A DNA stretch of 64,000 nt from Roseomonas sp. OT10 (GTDB lineage Bacteria; Pseudomonadota; Alphaproteobacteria; Acetobacterales; Acetobacteraceae), in the NCBI RefSeq assembly GCF_020991085.1, contig NZ_CP087719.1, forward strand, positions 4,112,001 to 4,176,000, given 5' to 3'. Of this stretch, positions 53,539 through 64,000 are shown piece by piece (the stretch's first letter is position 1; each line of letters begins with the position of its first letter). A program made the position numbers and the translations under genes. The notes beneath the pieces are model-generated. The model saw nothing but the letters and a program-made list of their open reading frames with translations. It had not been told where the DNA came from and made no database searches.

Positions 53539-55505
53539 GCCGGCACCGCCGCCGGCTTCGCCGCCGCCTTCCGTCCCGGCGCGGCGACGCGGGTGCGGCG
53601 GTCGGAGAGGGAGAGCCCGCCGCCCAGGGCCATCACCACCGCGCCCAGCCAGATCCACGGCGCCAGCGGGTTGTGGTGCAGGCGCAGGACGGCGCGCCCC
53701 TCGCCCTCCTCGCCCAGCACCGCATAGAGGTCGGAGAGCCAGGTGGTGTGGATGGCGGCCTCGGTGGTGTTCATGCCCGCCACGGGGAAGAAGCGGCGCT
53801 CGGGCTGCATCGTGGCGACCGGGCGGCCGTCGCGGGTGACCAGCAGCGTCGCGCGGCGGCTGGTCCAGTTGGGACCGACCACGTCCCGCACCTCCGTCAA
53901 CTGCCAGGTGTAGCCGGCGAGCGCGGTGCTGCCGCCGGGCTTGAGGGCGACGAGGCGGTCGGTCGCCAGCCCCATCCCGGCCAGGCCGGCCAGGGTCACG
54001 CCCAGCCCGGCATGGGCGATCGCCCCGCCCCAGGCGGAGCGCGGCAGGGAGCGGGCGCGGCCGAGCGCCCCGCGCGGCCGGCTGAACAGCGCCAGCCGCC
54101 CGGCGAGGTCCGCGGCGGCCCCGGCGACGAGCCAGAGGGCGCCGGCGAAGCCCAGGGCCGGGCCGAGCCGCTGGCCCTGCAGGGCGAGGCAGAGCAGGAA
54201 GCCGCCGGCGGCGAGGAGCGCGGCCCACCACAGCCGTTGCAGCACCGGCCAGAGCCGGGCGCGCTTCCAGGCCAGCAGCGGCCCCGCGGCGGTGGCGGCG
54301 ACCAGCGGGATGAAGAGCGGCAGCAGGGCGCTGTTGAAGAAGGGCGGCCCGACCGAGATCTTCGCCCCCAGCACCAGGTCCGCGAACATCGGGTAGAGCG
54401 TGCCGACCAGCACCACGGCCGCGATCGAGCAGAGCAGCAGGTTGTTCAGCACCAGCGCGCCCTCGCGCGAGAGCGGCGCGAAGCGCCCGGCGGGGGCCAT
54501 GGCCGGCGCCCGCCAGGCGAAGAGGGCCAGCGCCCCGCCCAGGTAGGCGCCCAGCAGCGCCAGGATGAAGACGCCGCGCGCCGGGTCGTTGGCGAAGGCG
54601 TGGACGGAGTTCAGCACGCCCGAGCGCACCAGGAAGGTGCCCAGCAGCGACAGGCCGAAGGCGAGGATGGCCAGGAAGACGGCCCAGATCTTCAGCGCCT
54701 CGCGCTTCTCCACCACGATCGCCGTGTGCAGCAGCGCCGTGCCGGCCAGCCAGGGGAGGAGGGAGGCGTTCTCCACCGGGTCCCAGAACCAGTAGCCGCC
54801 CCAGCCCAGCTCGTAATAGGCCCACCAGGAGCCCAGCGCGATGCCCAGCGTCAGGAAGGCCCAGGCGGCCAGCGCCCAGGGCCGCACCCAGCGGCCCCAG
54901 GCGGCGTCCACCCGGCCCTCGATCAGCGCCGCGACGGCGAAGGCGAAGGTGACGGCGAAGCCGACATAGCCGGCGTAGAGGATGGGCGGGTGGAAGGCGA
55001 GGCCCGGGTCCTGCAGCACCGGGTTCAGCCCCCGGCCGTCCGGCGGCGGCGGCCAGACCCGGCCGAAGGGGTTCGAGGTCGCCAGGATGAACAGCAGGAA
55101 GCCCAGGCTGACCATGCCCAGCACCGCCAGCACCCGCGCCCGCAGCGCACCCGGCAGGTCGCGCCCGAACACCGCGACCGCGCCGCTGCACAGCCCCAGG
55201 ATCAGCACCCAGAGGATCATCGAGCCCTCGTGGTTCCCCCAGGCCCCGGACAGCTTGTAGAGCAGCGGCTTGGCGGAGTGGCTGTTCTGCACCACGCCCA
55301 CCACCGAGGTGTCGTTCTGCGCGAAGCACCACAGCAGCGCGCCGAAGGCCGCCGCGATGGCCAGCAGCCCGCCCAGCGCCAGGGCGGGGGCGGCGGCGAT
55401 CAGCCGCGCCTCGCCACGCTGCGCGCCCACCAGCGGCAGGACGGATTGCGCCAGGGCCAGCACGCAGGCCAGGGCGAGGGCGAAGTGCCCCAGCTCCGGG
55501 ATCAT
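53535..55505 (-). CDS. ccmF: cytochrome c heme lyase CcmF
   Basis: A 656-aa polytopic membrane protein that transfers heme from CcmE to apocytochrome c. The tryptophan-rich WWD motif is GWGGYWFWDPVENASLLPWL, and about 14 membrane segments are apparent. Family marks also include GAWGNHEGSMILWVLIL and the GLGVTLAGLAGMG region in the C-terminal part. The frame begins at MIPELGHFALAL, 79 bp after the ccmE stop; the C terminus has a Lys/Ala-rich tail. Confidence 0.96.
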   Translation of the reverse strand: MIPELGHFALALACVLALAQSVLPLVGAQRGEARLIAAAPALALGGLLAIAAAFGALLWCFAQNDTSVVGVVQNSHSAKPLLYKLSGAWGNHEGSMILWVLILGLCSGAVAVFGRDLPGALRARVLAVLGMVSLGFLLFILATSNPFGRVWPPPPDGRGLNPVLQDPGLAFHPPILYAGYVGFAVTFAFAVAALIEGRVDAAWGRWVRPWALAAWAFLTLGIALGSWWAYYELGWGGYWFWDPVENASLLPWLAGTALLHTAIVVEKREALKIWAVFLAILAFGLSLLGTFLVRSGVLNSVHAFANDPARGVFILALLGAYLGGALALFAWRAPAMAPAGRFAPLSREGALVLNNLLLCSIAAVVLVGTLYPMFADLVLGAKISVGPPFFNSALLPLFIPLVAATAAGPLLAWKRARLWPVLQRLWWAALLAAGGFLLCLALQGQRLGPALGFAGALWLVAGAAADLAGRLALFSRPRGALGRARSLPRSAWGGAIAHAGLGVTLAGLAGMGLATDRLVALKPGGSTALAGYTWQLTEVRDVVGPNWTSRRATLLVTRDGRPVATMQPERRFFPVAGMNTTEAAIHTTWLSDLYAVLGEEGEGRAVLRLHHNPLAPWIWLGAVVMALGGGLSLSDRRTRVAAPGRKAAAKPAAVPA

Positions 55506-55584
55506 GCCGGACGCCGCCCGGGCTTCGGGCAGGCAGGCGCGCCGGCGCCGTTCGAGCGTCTCGCCATGACCGTCTCCGCTGCCC

Positions 55585-56100
55585 TCAGCCGCCGCGCTTC
55601 GGCTCGGCCGAGAGGGTGTTCCAGGAGGCCGCCGGCGGCGGCGCCCCGGCCTCCGGCTGCCAGTGGCCGCTGCGCTTCAGCGCGTCGGCCACCTCGGGCG
55701 GCATGTAGGTCTCGTCGTGCCGTGCCAGCACCTCGCTGGCCTGGAACACCCCGTCCCGGCCGAGCTTGCCCAGGGTGACCACCCCCTGCCCCTCCCGGAA
55801 CAGGTCCGGCAGCACGCCGACATAGGTGACGGGGATGGCGGCCGGCCCGTCGGTGACGCGGAAGCGCGCCTCCGGCCGGCCATCCGCCGTCACCTCCCGC
55901 ACCACGCTGCCGGCCTCGACCAGCCCGCCCAGGCGGAAGGCGCGGTCCGGCCCGGGATCGGCGGCCATGATGTCGCTGGGCGAGCGGAAGAAGACGAGGT
56001 TGTCCTGGAAGGCGGACAGCGCCAGCCCCGTGGCGCTGCCCAGCCCCAGCAGGCAGAGGCCCACCACCCACATGCGCCGCTGCTTGCGCGACAGGCTCAC
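55585..56100 (-). CDS. ccmE: heme chaperone CcmE
   Basis: A 171-aa membrane-anchored periplasmic chaperone. After the N-terminal helix (about residues 10-30) the OB-fold domain leads to the heme-binding His128 in ARHDETYMPPE, with the conserved Tyr132. It receives heme from CcmC and hands it to CcmF. ATG overlaps the ccmD end. Confidence 0.96.
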   Translation of the reverse strand: MSLSRKQRRMWVVGLCLLGLGSATGLALSAFQDNLVFFRSPSDIMAADPGPDRAFRLGGLVEAGSVVREVTADGRPEARFRVTDGPAAIPVTYVGVLPDLFREGQGVVTLGKLGRDGVFQASEVLARHDETYMPPEVADALKRSGHWQPEAGAPPPAASWNTLSAEPKRGG

Positions 56101-56231
56101 GGATGCCCCTCCAGCTCGGCCAGGTCACGGCGGGCGGCACGCTGGCGCAGCAGCGTGGCCAGGACCAGCCCGCCGAACACCAGCGCCGACGCCCCCCAGG
56201 CCAGGGCGACGTACCAGAGATGGGGGCTCAT
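56097..56231 (-). CDS. ccmD: heme exporter protein CcmD
   Basis: A 44-aa single-helix membrane protein (LWYVALAWGASALVFGGLVL with a basic tail LLRQRAARRDL). It stabilises the CcmC-CcmE complex. ATG overlaps the ccmC stop and its stop overlaps the ccmE start, as expected for this operon. Confidence 0.9.
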   Translation of the reverse strand: MSPHLWYVALAWGASALVFGGLVLATLLRQRAARRDLAELEGHP

Positions 56232-57019
56232 GCGGCCTCCGCGTCCAGGCGCCGGGCGCGGGCCAGGCGCAGCGACTGCACCCGCCGCTCCAGGATCGCG
56301 CTGCGGGTGCGCGACAGCAGCAGCGCGGCGAAGAGCAGGCTTAAGCCGACGGTGCAGGCCAGCAGCGGGTAGAGGATGTCCACGTGCAGCCCCGGCGCCC
56401 CCAGCCGCGCGACCGAGGCCGGCTGGTGCAGCGTGTTCCACCACTCCACCGAGAACTTCACGATGGGCAGGTTCACCGCCCCCGCCAGGGCCAGGATCGC
56501 CCCCATCCGGGCGCCGCGCTCCTCGTCCTCGAAGGCGCGGACCAGGGTGGCGTGCCCCATCCAGAAGAAGAACAGCACCAGCACGGAGGTCAGCCGCGCG
56601 TCCCAGACCCACCAGGCGCCCCACATCGGCCGGCCCCACAGGCTGCCGGTCAGCAGGCAGAGCCCCGTCACGGCGGCTCCCAGGGGGGACAGCTCGCGTG
56701 CCGCCAGATCGGCCAGCGGATGCCGCCAGATCAGGGCCGAGGCGGAGGCCAGGGCCAGCAGGGCGTAGCCGCCCATTGCCAGCCACGCCATCGGGACATG
56801 GACGTACATGATCCGCACGGTCTCGCCCTGCTGCCAGTCGGGCGGCGACCAGAGCAGCGCCCAGGCGATGGCGGGCAGCAGCGTCAGGCCAGCCGCGGCC
56901 CAGAGCCAGGGCATCAGCCCGTCGGTCAGGCGCAGGAAGCGGCCCGGATTGGCGAAGCGGTGCCAGCCGCCAGGGCGCGGGGCTCGGATCGGGCTGGAAG
57001 AGGCGCTCACGCGCGCCAT
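56228..57019 (-). CDS. ccmC: heme exporter protein CcmC
   Basis: A 263-aa polytopic membrane protein with six helices that loads heme on CcmE. The tryptophan motif WGAWWVWDARLTS is present, flanked by MYVHVPMAWLAMGGY and the SVEWWNTLHQPAS loop with heme-coordinating histidines. First gene of ccmCDEFGHI here; the ATP-driven ccmAB genes normally adjacent are missing from the window. Confidence 0.95.
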   Translation of the reverse strand: MARVSASSSPIRAPRPGGWHRFANPGRFLRLTDGLMPWLWAAAGLTLLPAIAWALLWSPPDWQQGETVRIMYVHVPMAWLAMGGYALLALASASALIWRHPLADLAARELSPLGAAVTGLCLLTGSLWGRPMWGAWWVWDARLTSVLVLFFFWMGHATLVRAFEDEERGARMGAILALAGAVNLPIVKFSVEWWNTLHQPASVARLGAPGLHVDILYPLLACTVGLSLLFAALLLSRTRSAILERRVQSLRLARARRLDAEAA

Positions 57020-57103
57020 GTAATCCCGGACCGCGCAGGATTGAAGCGCGCCCTCATCCGGGCTTGAGTGCCGCCCGCTCATGAGTGGGGGAGACTCGCC
57101 TGC

Positions 57104-57397
57104 ATGCTGTTCGTCATCCTGAACGAGGACAAGCCCGGTTCCTTCGACCTGCGCATGTCCGCGCGGCCGAAGCATCTGGTCTGGCTGGAGGAGAAGGTCG
57201 CGGACCTGATCATGGTCGGCCCCATGCTGGATGAGGAGGGCAAGCCCAAGGGCAGCGTCCTGATCGTGGACAAGCCCGACCTGGAGGCCGCCAGGGCCTT
57301 CGCCGCCGCCGACCCCTATGTCGAGGCCGGCCTCTTCGCGCGCAGCACGGTCAGCCCCTTCCGCACCGTCTACAAGGACGGCGCCAAGGTCGGCTGA
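57104..57397 (+). CDS. YciI family protein
   Basis: A 97-aa ferredoxin-like-fold protein. Marks are RPKHLVWLEEK with the conserved His and MVGPMLDEEGKPKGSVLIVD, typical of YciI proteins, some of which act as small hydrolases or dehalogenase-like enzymes. Divergent from ccmC. It is followed by EVE and Rieske genes with short spacing, suggesting an operon. Confidence 0.88.
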   Translation: MLFVILNEDKPGSFDLRMSARPKHLVWLEEKVADLIMVGPMLDEEGKPKGSVLIVDKPDLEAARAFAAADPYVEAGLFARSTVSPFRTVYKDGAKVG

Positions 57398-57402
57398 CGC
57401 GC

Positions 57403-57816
57403 ATGGCGGGCTGGCTGGTCAAGAGCGAGCCCGACGCCTTCTCCTGGCAGCAGCAGGTGGCCAACGGCGTCGAGCCCTGGACGGGGGTGCGCAACGCCGC
57501 CGCCGCCAACAACCTGCGCGCCATGCAGGCGGGCGACCGGGCCTTCTTCTACCATTCCAACATCGGCAAGGAGATCGTGGGCGTCGTCGAGGTGGTCCGC
57601 GAGGCCTATCCCGACCCCACCGACGAGAGCGGCCGCTGGGTCTGCGTCGACGTCCGTGCCGTGGGCCCGGTGCCGCGCCCGGTGACGCTGGCCGCGATCA
57701 AGGCGGAGCCGCGCCTGGCCGGGCTCGCCCTGGTGCGGCTCTCGCGCCTGTCCGTCTCGCCCGTCTCGGACGAGCACTGGGCGATCCTGGCTGGGATGGC
57801 CGGCTGGACGGGATGA
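57403..57816 (+). CDS. EVE domain protein
   Basis: A 137-aa PUA-like EVE domain protein. Characteristic features are WLVKSEPDAFSW at the N terminus, WTGVRNAAAANNLRAM, and FFYHSNIGKEIVGVVEV. EVE domains bind modified bases in nucleic acids and in eukaryotic thymocyte nuclear protein 1; the bacterial target is not known. Starts 5 bp after yciI and overlaps the Rieske start. Confidence 0.93.
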   Translation: MAGWLVKSEPDAFSWQQQVANGVEPWTGVRNAAAANNLRAMQAGDRAFFYHSNIGKEIVGVVEVVREAYPDPTDESGRWVCVDVRAVGPVPRPVTLAAIKAEPRLAGLALVRLSRLSVSPVSDEHWAILAGMAGWTG

Positions 57817-58160
57817 GCGACGAACGCCGCCTCTGCCGCCTGGACGAGCTGGCCGAGGGGGCCGCCCGTGGCTTCCCCCCCGCCCCCGGCGGCTTCACCG
57901 GGCTGGTGGCGGTGCGGCGGGACGGCGAGGTCCGGGTCTACGTGAACGCCTGCCCGCATCTGGGCCTGCCGCTGGAGGCACTGCCAGACCGCTTCCTGGA
58001 CGGCCGTGGCGAGCATCTGGTCTGCGCCGCGCATGGCGCCCGCTTCCGCGTGGAGGACGGGTTCTGCGTCGCCGGCCCCTGCGCCGGGGATGAGCTGGAG
58101 GCGGTGCCCGTACGGATTGCCGGGGGCGACGTGCTCGTCCCGGCCGACGCCGGTCTCTGA
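57813..58160 (+). CDS. small Rieske 2Fe-2S protein
   Basis: A 115-aa stand-alone Rieske ferredoxin. The cluster ligands are Cys47/His49 (CPHLG) and Cys71/His74 (CAAHGARF), with the usual 22-residue separation between boxes. It lacks a signal peptide or membrane anchor, so it is cytoplasmic, unlike bc1 Rieske proteins. The ATG overlaps the end of the EVE gene. Partner unknown. Confidence 0.88.
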   Translation: MSDERRLCRLDELAEGAARGFPPAPGGFTGLVAVRRDGEVRVYVNACPHLGLPLEALPDRFLDGRGEHLVCAAHGARFRVEDGFCVAGPCAGDELEAVPVRIAGGDVLVPADAGL

Positions 58161-58210
58161 CGAGGACGGCCCGATTCGCCGGCCTGTGGCGGATGTCGCG
58201 CCTGCGGCCC

Positions 58211-58291
58211 GGAGGAAGGTCTGCCCCCTCCCCAGCCTCCCTGTCCGCCAGGATCCAGGGCGCCCTGGAACCGGCCCGGACCGCCGCAACC
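58211..58291 (-). repeat. degenerate partial copy of the structured repeat
   Basis: The stretch GGAAGGTCTGCC through CCGCCAGGATCCAGGG aligns with the H6-H5 region of the family in the same orientation as copy 7. H5 has drifted, but a perfect 16-bp palindrome TCCAGGGCGCCCTGGA (58254-58269) retains its pairing. It directly precedes copy 7. Confidence 0.55.
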
Positions 58292-58337
58292 GACCAGCGG
58301 AGCGCGGCCCCGCCTGATACGGTCGGTGCGAAGCCTT

Positions 58338-58715
58338 GATCCGTACCGGCGTGGTGCCCGTTCCCCGGGGGCAAGGCGCTGCCTCGCCCCCGATACCCCC
58401 ACTCCGCCAGGACCCTGCGGGCCCTGGACCCGATGGGCGCTGCCGCGGGACAGCCTGATACGGGGTCAAGGCGCCGAGGAGCATGGCTCCTCGGCGGGAC
58501 CGGCCGCAGCACTCGCTGACGCCTTCAAAACTATTCTGGAGTCCCGCTTGTCCGCGCTCCGTCTGGGATCAGCCCGCAGGCTGACGACAGCCGCACAGCA
58601 CCAGACTCCCAGCGGGGACCGGGGCCCGCTTGTGGCCCCGGCCGGGGAGGGTCTGGGAGGGGACGGCGTCCCCTCCCGGTCCGCCGCCCGAACACCACAG
58701 CACGACGGGTCATCC
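58338..58715 (-). repeat. structured interspersed repeat, copy 7
   Basis: About 378 bp between the Rieske gene and the Pro/His-rich gene. Proposed sense strand is minus, but here no minus gene ends immediately upstream (lldR ends 425 bp away), so this copy is the exception to the 3'-UTR placement. H4 at 58473-58495 with the invariant stem and loop ATG (plus strand). H1 loop is GGC on plus. H3 has one mismatch. The rest of 58161-58850 holds no recognised gene. Confidence 0.88.
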
Positions 58716-58850
58716 GGCCATCGGTCCGAGGGTCAGGGTCACCTTTTCGTGCCTCGGCCCCTTGCCGCGGACCTGCCGCATTCGGGCCGCGCCCTCGCCC
58801 AGCCTCTCGCGTTGAGTGGGGGTATCGAAAGCGATCCGAAGGAGGAGCCG

Positions 58851-59147
58851 ATGCGACGCTTCCTTGGCCTCGCGGTCCTGGCAGGCCTGCTGGGTGGACC
58901 GCTGGCCCCGATGGCCCCCGCGGCCGCGGGCCCGGTGGCCCTGGCTCCCCAGGCCGCGCCGGGGCTGGTGCAGGAGGTGCAGTATTACCGGCCGCCACCG
59001 CCGCGCTGGCACCGGCCGCCGCCACCGCCCCACTGGCAGCGGGGCTACTATCACCGGCCACCGCCGCCGCACTGGCGCCGTCCACCGCCCCCGCCGCGGC
59101 ACTGGCACCGGCCGCCGCCGCGCCCCTGGGGCCCGCCGCGCTACTGA
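58851..59147 (+). CDS. secreted Pro/His/Trp-rich small protein
   Basis: A 98-aa protein with a signal peptide (MRRFLGLAVLAGLLGGPLAP, cut after AAAG near residue 27). The mature part is nearly all Pro, His, Arg, Trp and Tyr in short repeats of the RPPPPHW type, probably an extended polyproline chain. The ATG has an ideal GGAGGAG ribosome site. Its stop overlaps the end of the convergent lldR gene by 7 bp. Function unknown; similar small proteins appear in the envelopes of proteobacteria. Confidence 0.75.
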   Translation: MRRFLGLAVLAGLLGGPLAPMAPAAAGPVALAPQAAPGLVQEVQYYRPPPPRWHRPPPPPHWQRGYYHRPPPPHWRRPPPPPRHWHRPPPRPWGPPRY

Positions 59148-59983
59148 GCCGGGTCGGGGGAGAGGGGCGCGTCGCCGTCGCGGCTGTCCGCGGCGGCGAT
59201 GCGGCCATCCCCTATCCGCCGCAGTGAGACCTGCAGCCGGGCCTCGGCCTCGCGGATCGTCCGCAGCGCCCCCTGGGTGAAGCGGATGTGCCGCTCCGCC
59301 GCCAGGCGCGCGGACGGCACGTCGCGGGCCAGGATGGCCTCGCTGATGGCCCGGTGCTGGTCCCGCAGCAGCTCCCGCACCTCCGGCCGGGCGTAGAGGG
59401 CCTCCCGGCTGTAGAAGACGCCCTCCCGCAGCATGCCCGACAGGGCCCGCATCACGTGCAGCAGCACGAGGTTGTGGGCGGCCTCGTAGATCGCGATGTG
59501 CAGGTCGGCATCCGCCTCCGCCTCGTCGGACGGATCCTGCAGCCCATGCGCCCGATCGATTCGCTCCATGCAGGCGTGGATGGCCGCCAGATCCACCGTC
59601 GTCGCCCGTTCGGCGGCCAGGGCCGCCGCAGAGCTCTCCATCATGGCGCGGAATTCCAGGTAGTCCCCGGCCGAGGCGTCGCCGTCCGTGGCCAGGAGGC
59701 GCGTCAGCGGGTCGGTGATGCTGGTGCCCAGCGCCGCGACACGGGTGCCGCTCCCCGTCTGGCTGGCCAGGAAGCCGTCCCGCTCCAGGGACTGGAGGCC
59801 TTCCCGCAAGGTGGGACGCGAGACGCCGAGACGTTCGGCCAGCTCGCGCTCCGGCAACAGTCGCTCTCCCGGGCGCAGCGCACCCTCCCGCACGAGCTGT
59901 TCGATGTGGCGTGCCACCGCCTCGGCGGCGCGCCCCGGCTTGACTCGTTCCTTCCGCACGCTGGTTTCCTGTCCGCTTCCCAA
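59141..59983 (-). CDS. GntR/FadR-family regulator, LldR type
   Basis: A 280-aa regulator. The winged HTH is at about residues 15-85 (GERLLPERELAERLGVSRPT), and an FCD effector domain spans about 110-255 with metal-binding histidines (HIAIYEAAHN, DQHRAI, ERHIRF). It is divergent from a lactate permease with an inverted repeat TTGACCA-CTT-TGGTCAA between, the arrangement of LldR-lctP modules. Lactate as effector is inferred from that context. Confidence 0.88.
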   Translation of the reverse strand: MGSGQETSVRKERVKPGRAAEAVARHIEQLVREGALRPGERLLPERELAERLGVSRPTLREGLQSLERDGFLASQTGSGTRVAALGTSITDPLTRLLATDGDASAGDYLEFRAMMESSAAALAAERATTVDLAAIHACMERIDRAHGLQDPSDEAEADADLHIAIYEAAHNLVLLHVMRALSGMLREGVFYSREALYARPEVRELLRDQHRAISEAILARDVPSARLAAERHIRFTQGALRTIREAEARLQVSLRRIGDGRIAAADSRDGDAPLSPDPAQ

Positions 59984-60039
59984 GGACAGGGTAGGGCAGT
60001 GGACCAGGAAGAAAAGTTCGGAAACGATATTTTTCCTTC

Positions 60040-60056
60040 TTGACCACTTTGGTCAA
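60040..60056. promoter_or_regulatory. putative LldR operator
   Basis: Perfect inverted repeat TTGACCA-CTT-TGGTCAA (7-bp arms) in the divergent lldR-lctP interval. A TTGACC that could be a -35 is included in its left arm. The surrounding 60020-60070 is conspicuously AT-rich. The further leader 60057-60334 before lctP shows no recognised gene. Confidence 0.6.
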
Positions 60057-60334
60057 AACAAATTACCAACCGAAAAAGATGGATAAGACCCATGTCCCCG
60101 ATGGCGGCTTCGGCGCGCCTGCCGGACAGGGAGGAGAATCCCGCATGCTGGCCCCGGACCCTGGCACCCCGTGCGCCGCCAACCCGGCGGCCTTCGTTCC
60201 GGCCAGCCGCGCCGTGGAGGCGGGAACGCCCGGACCGGCGCCGCGGGCCAGCCGGCCCACCCGCCGCGACGCCTGACGCCCCGGCACGCCCGCGCGGCCT
60301 GCCGATCACCCCCCAGGAGAGGACACGCCGCCTC

Positions 60335-62032
60335 ATGACATGGTCCCAGGTCTACGACCCGATGGGGAGCATGCTGCTCTCCACGCTGCTGGCCGCCGTG
60401 CCGATCGTGGTGCTGCTCGGCTGCATCGGCCTGCTGGGCATCAGCGCGCATGTCTCGGCCATACTGGGCCTGGTCGCAGCGCTCGCCATCGCCATCATCG
60501 GCTTCGGCATGCCGGGCGAGATGGCCGGGATGACGGCGGTCTACGGCGCCGCCTACGGCCTGCTGCCGATCGGCTGGATCATCCTCAACGTCATCTTCCT
60601 GTACCGGCTGACGGACGAGAAGGGGCAGTTCGCCATCCTGCGCGACAGCATCGCCGGCATCACCCAGGACCGGCGCCTGCAGCTTCTCTTCATCGCCTTC
60701 GCCTTCGGCGCCTTCTTCGAGGGCGCGGCCGGCTTCGGCACCCCTGTCGCGGTGACGGGCGCCATGCTGATCGGACTGGGCTTCGCGCCGCTCGCGGCCT
60801 CCGGCCTGTCGCTGATCGCCAACACCGCGCCGGTCGCCTACGGGGCGCTCGGCGCGCCGGTGATCGCGCTCGCGGCGGTGACGGGCCTCGACCTGCTCGA
60901 CCTCTCCGCCATGATCGGGCGCCAGCTGCCCTTCTTCTCGCTAATCGTGCCCTTCTGGCTGATCGTGGCCTTCGCCGGCTGGCGCGGCATGCTGCAGGTC
61001 TGGCCGGCGCTGCTGGTCACGGGCGTCTCCTTCGCCGTCCCGCAGTTTCTCGTCTCCAACTTCCACGGCCCCTGGCTGGTGGACGTGGTGGCGGCGATCA
61101 TCTCCATGCTCTGCCTCGCCGGCTTCCTGCGCATCTGGCACCCGAAGGAGCTGTGGCTCTCGACCTCCCGCGACAGGGATGCGGTGCCGGTGGCGGCGCG
61201 CTCCCTGGGTGCCGCGGCGGTGATGGACATGGACGCCAAGCCCGTCGAAGGCCCCGGCGGCCCCTACACCTCCGGCCAGGTCTTCCGCGCCTGGCTGCCC
61301 TGGCTGATCCTGACCGTCTGCGTCTTCGCCTGGGGCGTGCCGCAGATGAAGGCCTGGCTGGACGGGCTGTGGATCTGGCGCATCCCCGTCGCCGGGCTGC
61401 ACAACATGGTCATGAAGGTGCCGCCCGTGGTCGCCCAGGCGCATCCGGAGCCCGCGATCTACGCCCTGAACCTGATGTCCGCGACCGGCACCGGCATCCT
61501 GCTGGCGGCGGTGATCTCGGGCCTCGTCATGGGCTACGGGCCGGTGGCCCTGCTCCGGGCCTATGGCCGCACCTTCTGGGCGATCCGCTACTCGCTGCTG
61601 ACCATCGCGGCGATGCTCTCGCTGGGCTTCGTCACCCGCTATTCCGGCACGGATGCGACGCTGGGCCTGGCCTTCGCGCAGACCGGCTGGATCTACCCGC
61701 TGTTCGGCACGCTGCTGGGCTGGCTGGGCGTGGCGCTGACCGGCTCCGACACCGCCTCCAACGTGCTGTTTGGCGGGCTGCAGAAGGTGACGGCGCAGCA
61801 GCTCGGCCTCTCGCCGGTGCTGATGGCCGCCGCCAACTCCTCGGGCGGCGTGATGGGCAAGATGATCGACGCACAGAGCATCGTCGTCGCCTCCACCGCC
61901 ACCAAGTGGTACGGGCACGAGAAGGACATCCTGCGCTACGTCTTCTTCCATTCCATCGCCCTGGCCGTGCTGGTCGGCCTGCTGATCATGGCGCAGGCCT
62001 ACCTCTGGCCCTTCACCCTGATGGCGCTGTAG
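60335..62032 (+). CDS. lldP: L-lactate permease (LctP family)
   Basis: A 565-aa lactate:H+ symporter with about 13-14 membrane helices. Family marks include [26 protein letters not shown] and the C-terminal [14 protein letters not shown] with [21 protein letters not shown]. The ATG at 60335 has a nearby CCCAGGAGAGG ribosome site. No lactate dehydrogenase gene (lldD or lldEFG) follows; acs comes next. A hairpin GGGGCGGGC/GCCCGCCCC (about 62055-62077) lies after the stop. Confidence 0.95.
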   Translation: MTWSQVYDPMGSMLLSTLLAAVPIVVLLGCIGLLGISAHVSAILGLVAALAIAIIGFGMPGEMAGMTAVYGAAYGLLPIGWIILNVIFLYRLTDEKGQFAILRDSIAGITQDRRLQLLFIAFAFGAFFEGAAGFGTPVAVTGAMLIGLGFAPLAASGLSLIANTAPVAYGALGAPVIALAAVTGLDLLDLSAMIGRQLPFFSLIVPFWLIVAFAGWRGMLQVWPALLVTGVSFAVPQFLVSNFHGPWLVDVVAAIISMLCLAGFLRIWHPKELWLSTSRDRDAVPVAARSLGAAAVMDMDAKPVEGPGGPYTSGQVFRAWLPWLILTVCVFAWGVPQMKAWLDGLWIWRIPVAGLHNMVMKVPPVVAQAHPEPAIYALNLMSATGTGILLAAVISGLVMGYGPVALLRAYGRTFWAIRYSLLTIAAMLSLGFVTRYSGTDATLGLAFAQTGWIYPLFGTLLGWLGVALTGSDTASNVLFGGLQKVTAQQLGLSPVLMAAANSSGGVMGKMIDAQSIVVASTATKWYGHEKDILRYVFFHSIALAVLVGLLIMAQAYLWPFTLMAL

Positions 62033-62201
62033 CGTCGCCGCGGGACCAGACCCGGGGGCGGGCACGCCGCCCGCCCCGCCAAAGCCTGCGCCGGCCGTCA
62101 CGCGATCGCGATGGCCAGCGCAGGAATATGCATCGCTCCCGGCTGACATCCGGCCGGATCATGGCAAGCTTCACCAAACAGGGTTCCGGAGGGGGGAGAG
62201 G

Positions 62202-64000
<1,799 letters not shown>

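Overview
The window is very GC-rich chromosomal DNA of an alphaproteobacterium. Gene content and style (aceA beside a ScfR/RamB-type regulator, mdh-sucCD/sucAB cluster, sdhCDAB, DUF1489, CcmI-type cytochrome maturation, PQQ-type sugar dehydrogenase, Tim44-like protein, Bug-type binding protein) suggest Acetobacteraceae, probably Roseomonas or a relative; this is an inference from gene content. No rRNA, tRNA, CRISPR array, phage gene or transposase was seen.

Layout. 0.2-3.7 kb: acyl-CoA-responsive regulator divergent from isocitrate lyase (aceA), with a His-rich microprotein after aceA. 4.2-11.3 kb: D-aminopeptidase and a complete Opp/Dpp-type peptide ABC transporter, all on minus. 11.6-16.3 kb: a catabolic island (M29/NicX-like protein, MmgE/PrpD protein, Bug binding protein, IclR regulator) sharing an ATTCCG-N5-CGGAAT operator. 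16.9-20.5 kb: metW, trpS, a CsbD-like protein, an MFS transporter. 21.2-30.4 kb: TCA cluster mdh-sucC-sucD-[MFS]-sucA-sucB on minus. 30.7-38.8 kb: Ala/Arg-rich secreted protein, zapE, DUF2171, sugar dehydrogenase with diheme cytochrome c, and sdhCDAB. 39-44.4 kb: two lipoproteins, asd, a PAS-containing chemoreceptor, DUF1489. 45-51.7 kb: S49 peptidase, mtnA, a glutamine amidotransferase, a Tim44-like protein and small enzymes. 51.7-57 kb: ccmCDEFGHI on minus. 57.1-58.2 kb: YciI, EVE and Rieske proteins. 58.8-64 kb: Pro/His-rich secreted protein, lldR-type regulator divergent from lctP lactate permease, then acetyl-CoA synthetase running off the end.

Physiology. Acetate (acs, aceA), lactate (lctP), succinate/2-oxoglutarate (sdh, suc, MFS carriers), peptides and sugar oxidation all feed the TCA/glyoxylate cycle, so much of the window is central carbon and respiratory metabolism.

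The most unusual feature is a family of roughly 370-400 bp highly structured interspersed repeats: seven copies (one cut by the window edge) plus two degenerate partial copies in 64 kb, all between genes. Each full copy carries six hairpins in fixed order; one 10-bp stem is identical in all seven copies while its 3-nt loop changes. In two hairpins the non-Watson-Crick pair is a G-U wobble on one strand only, and on that strand the element lies just downstream of a co-directional stop codon in five of the six copies that can be judged. It could be a 3'-UTR structured RNA or a REP/MITE-like element; I do not recognise it as a described family.
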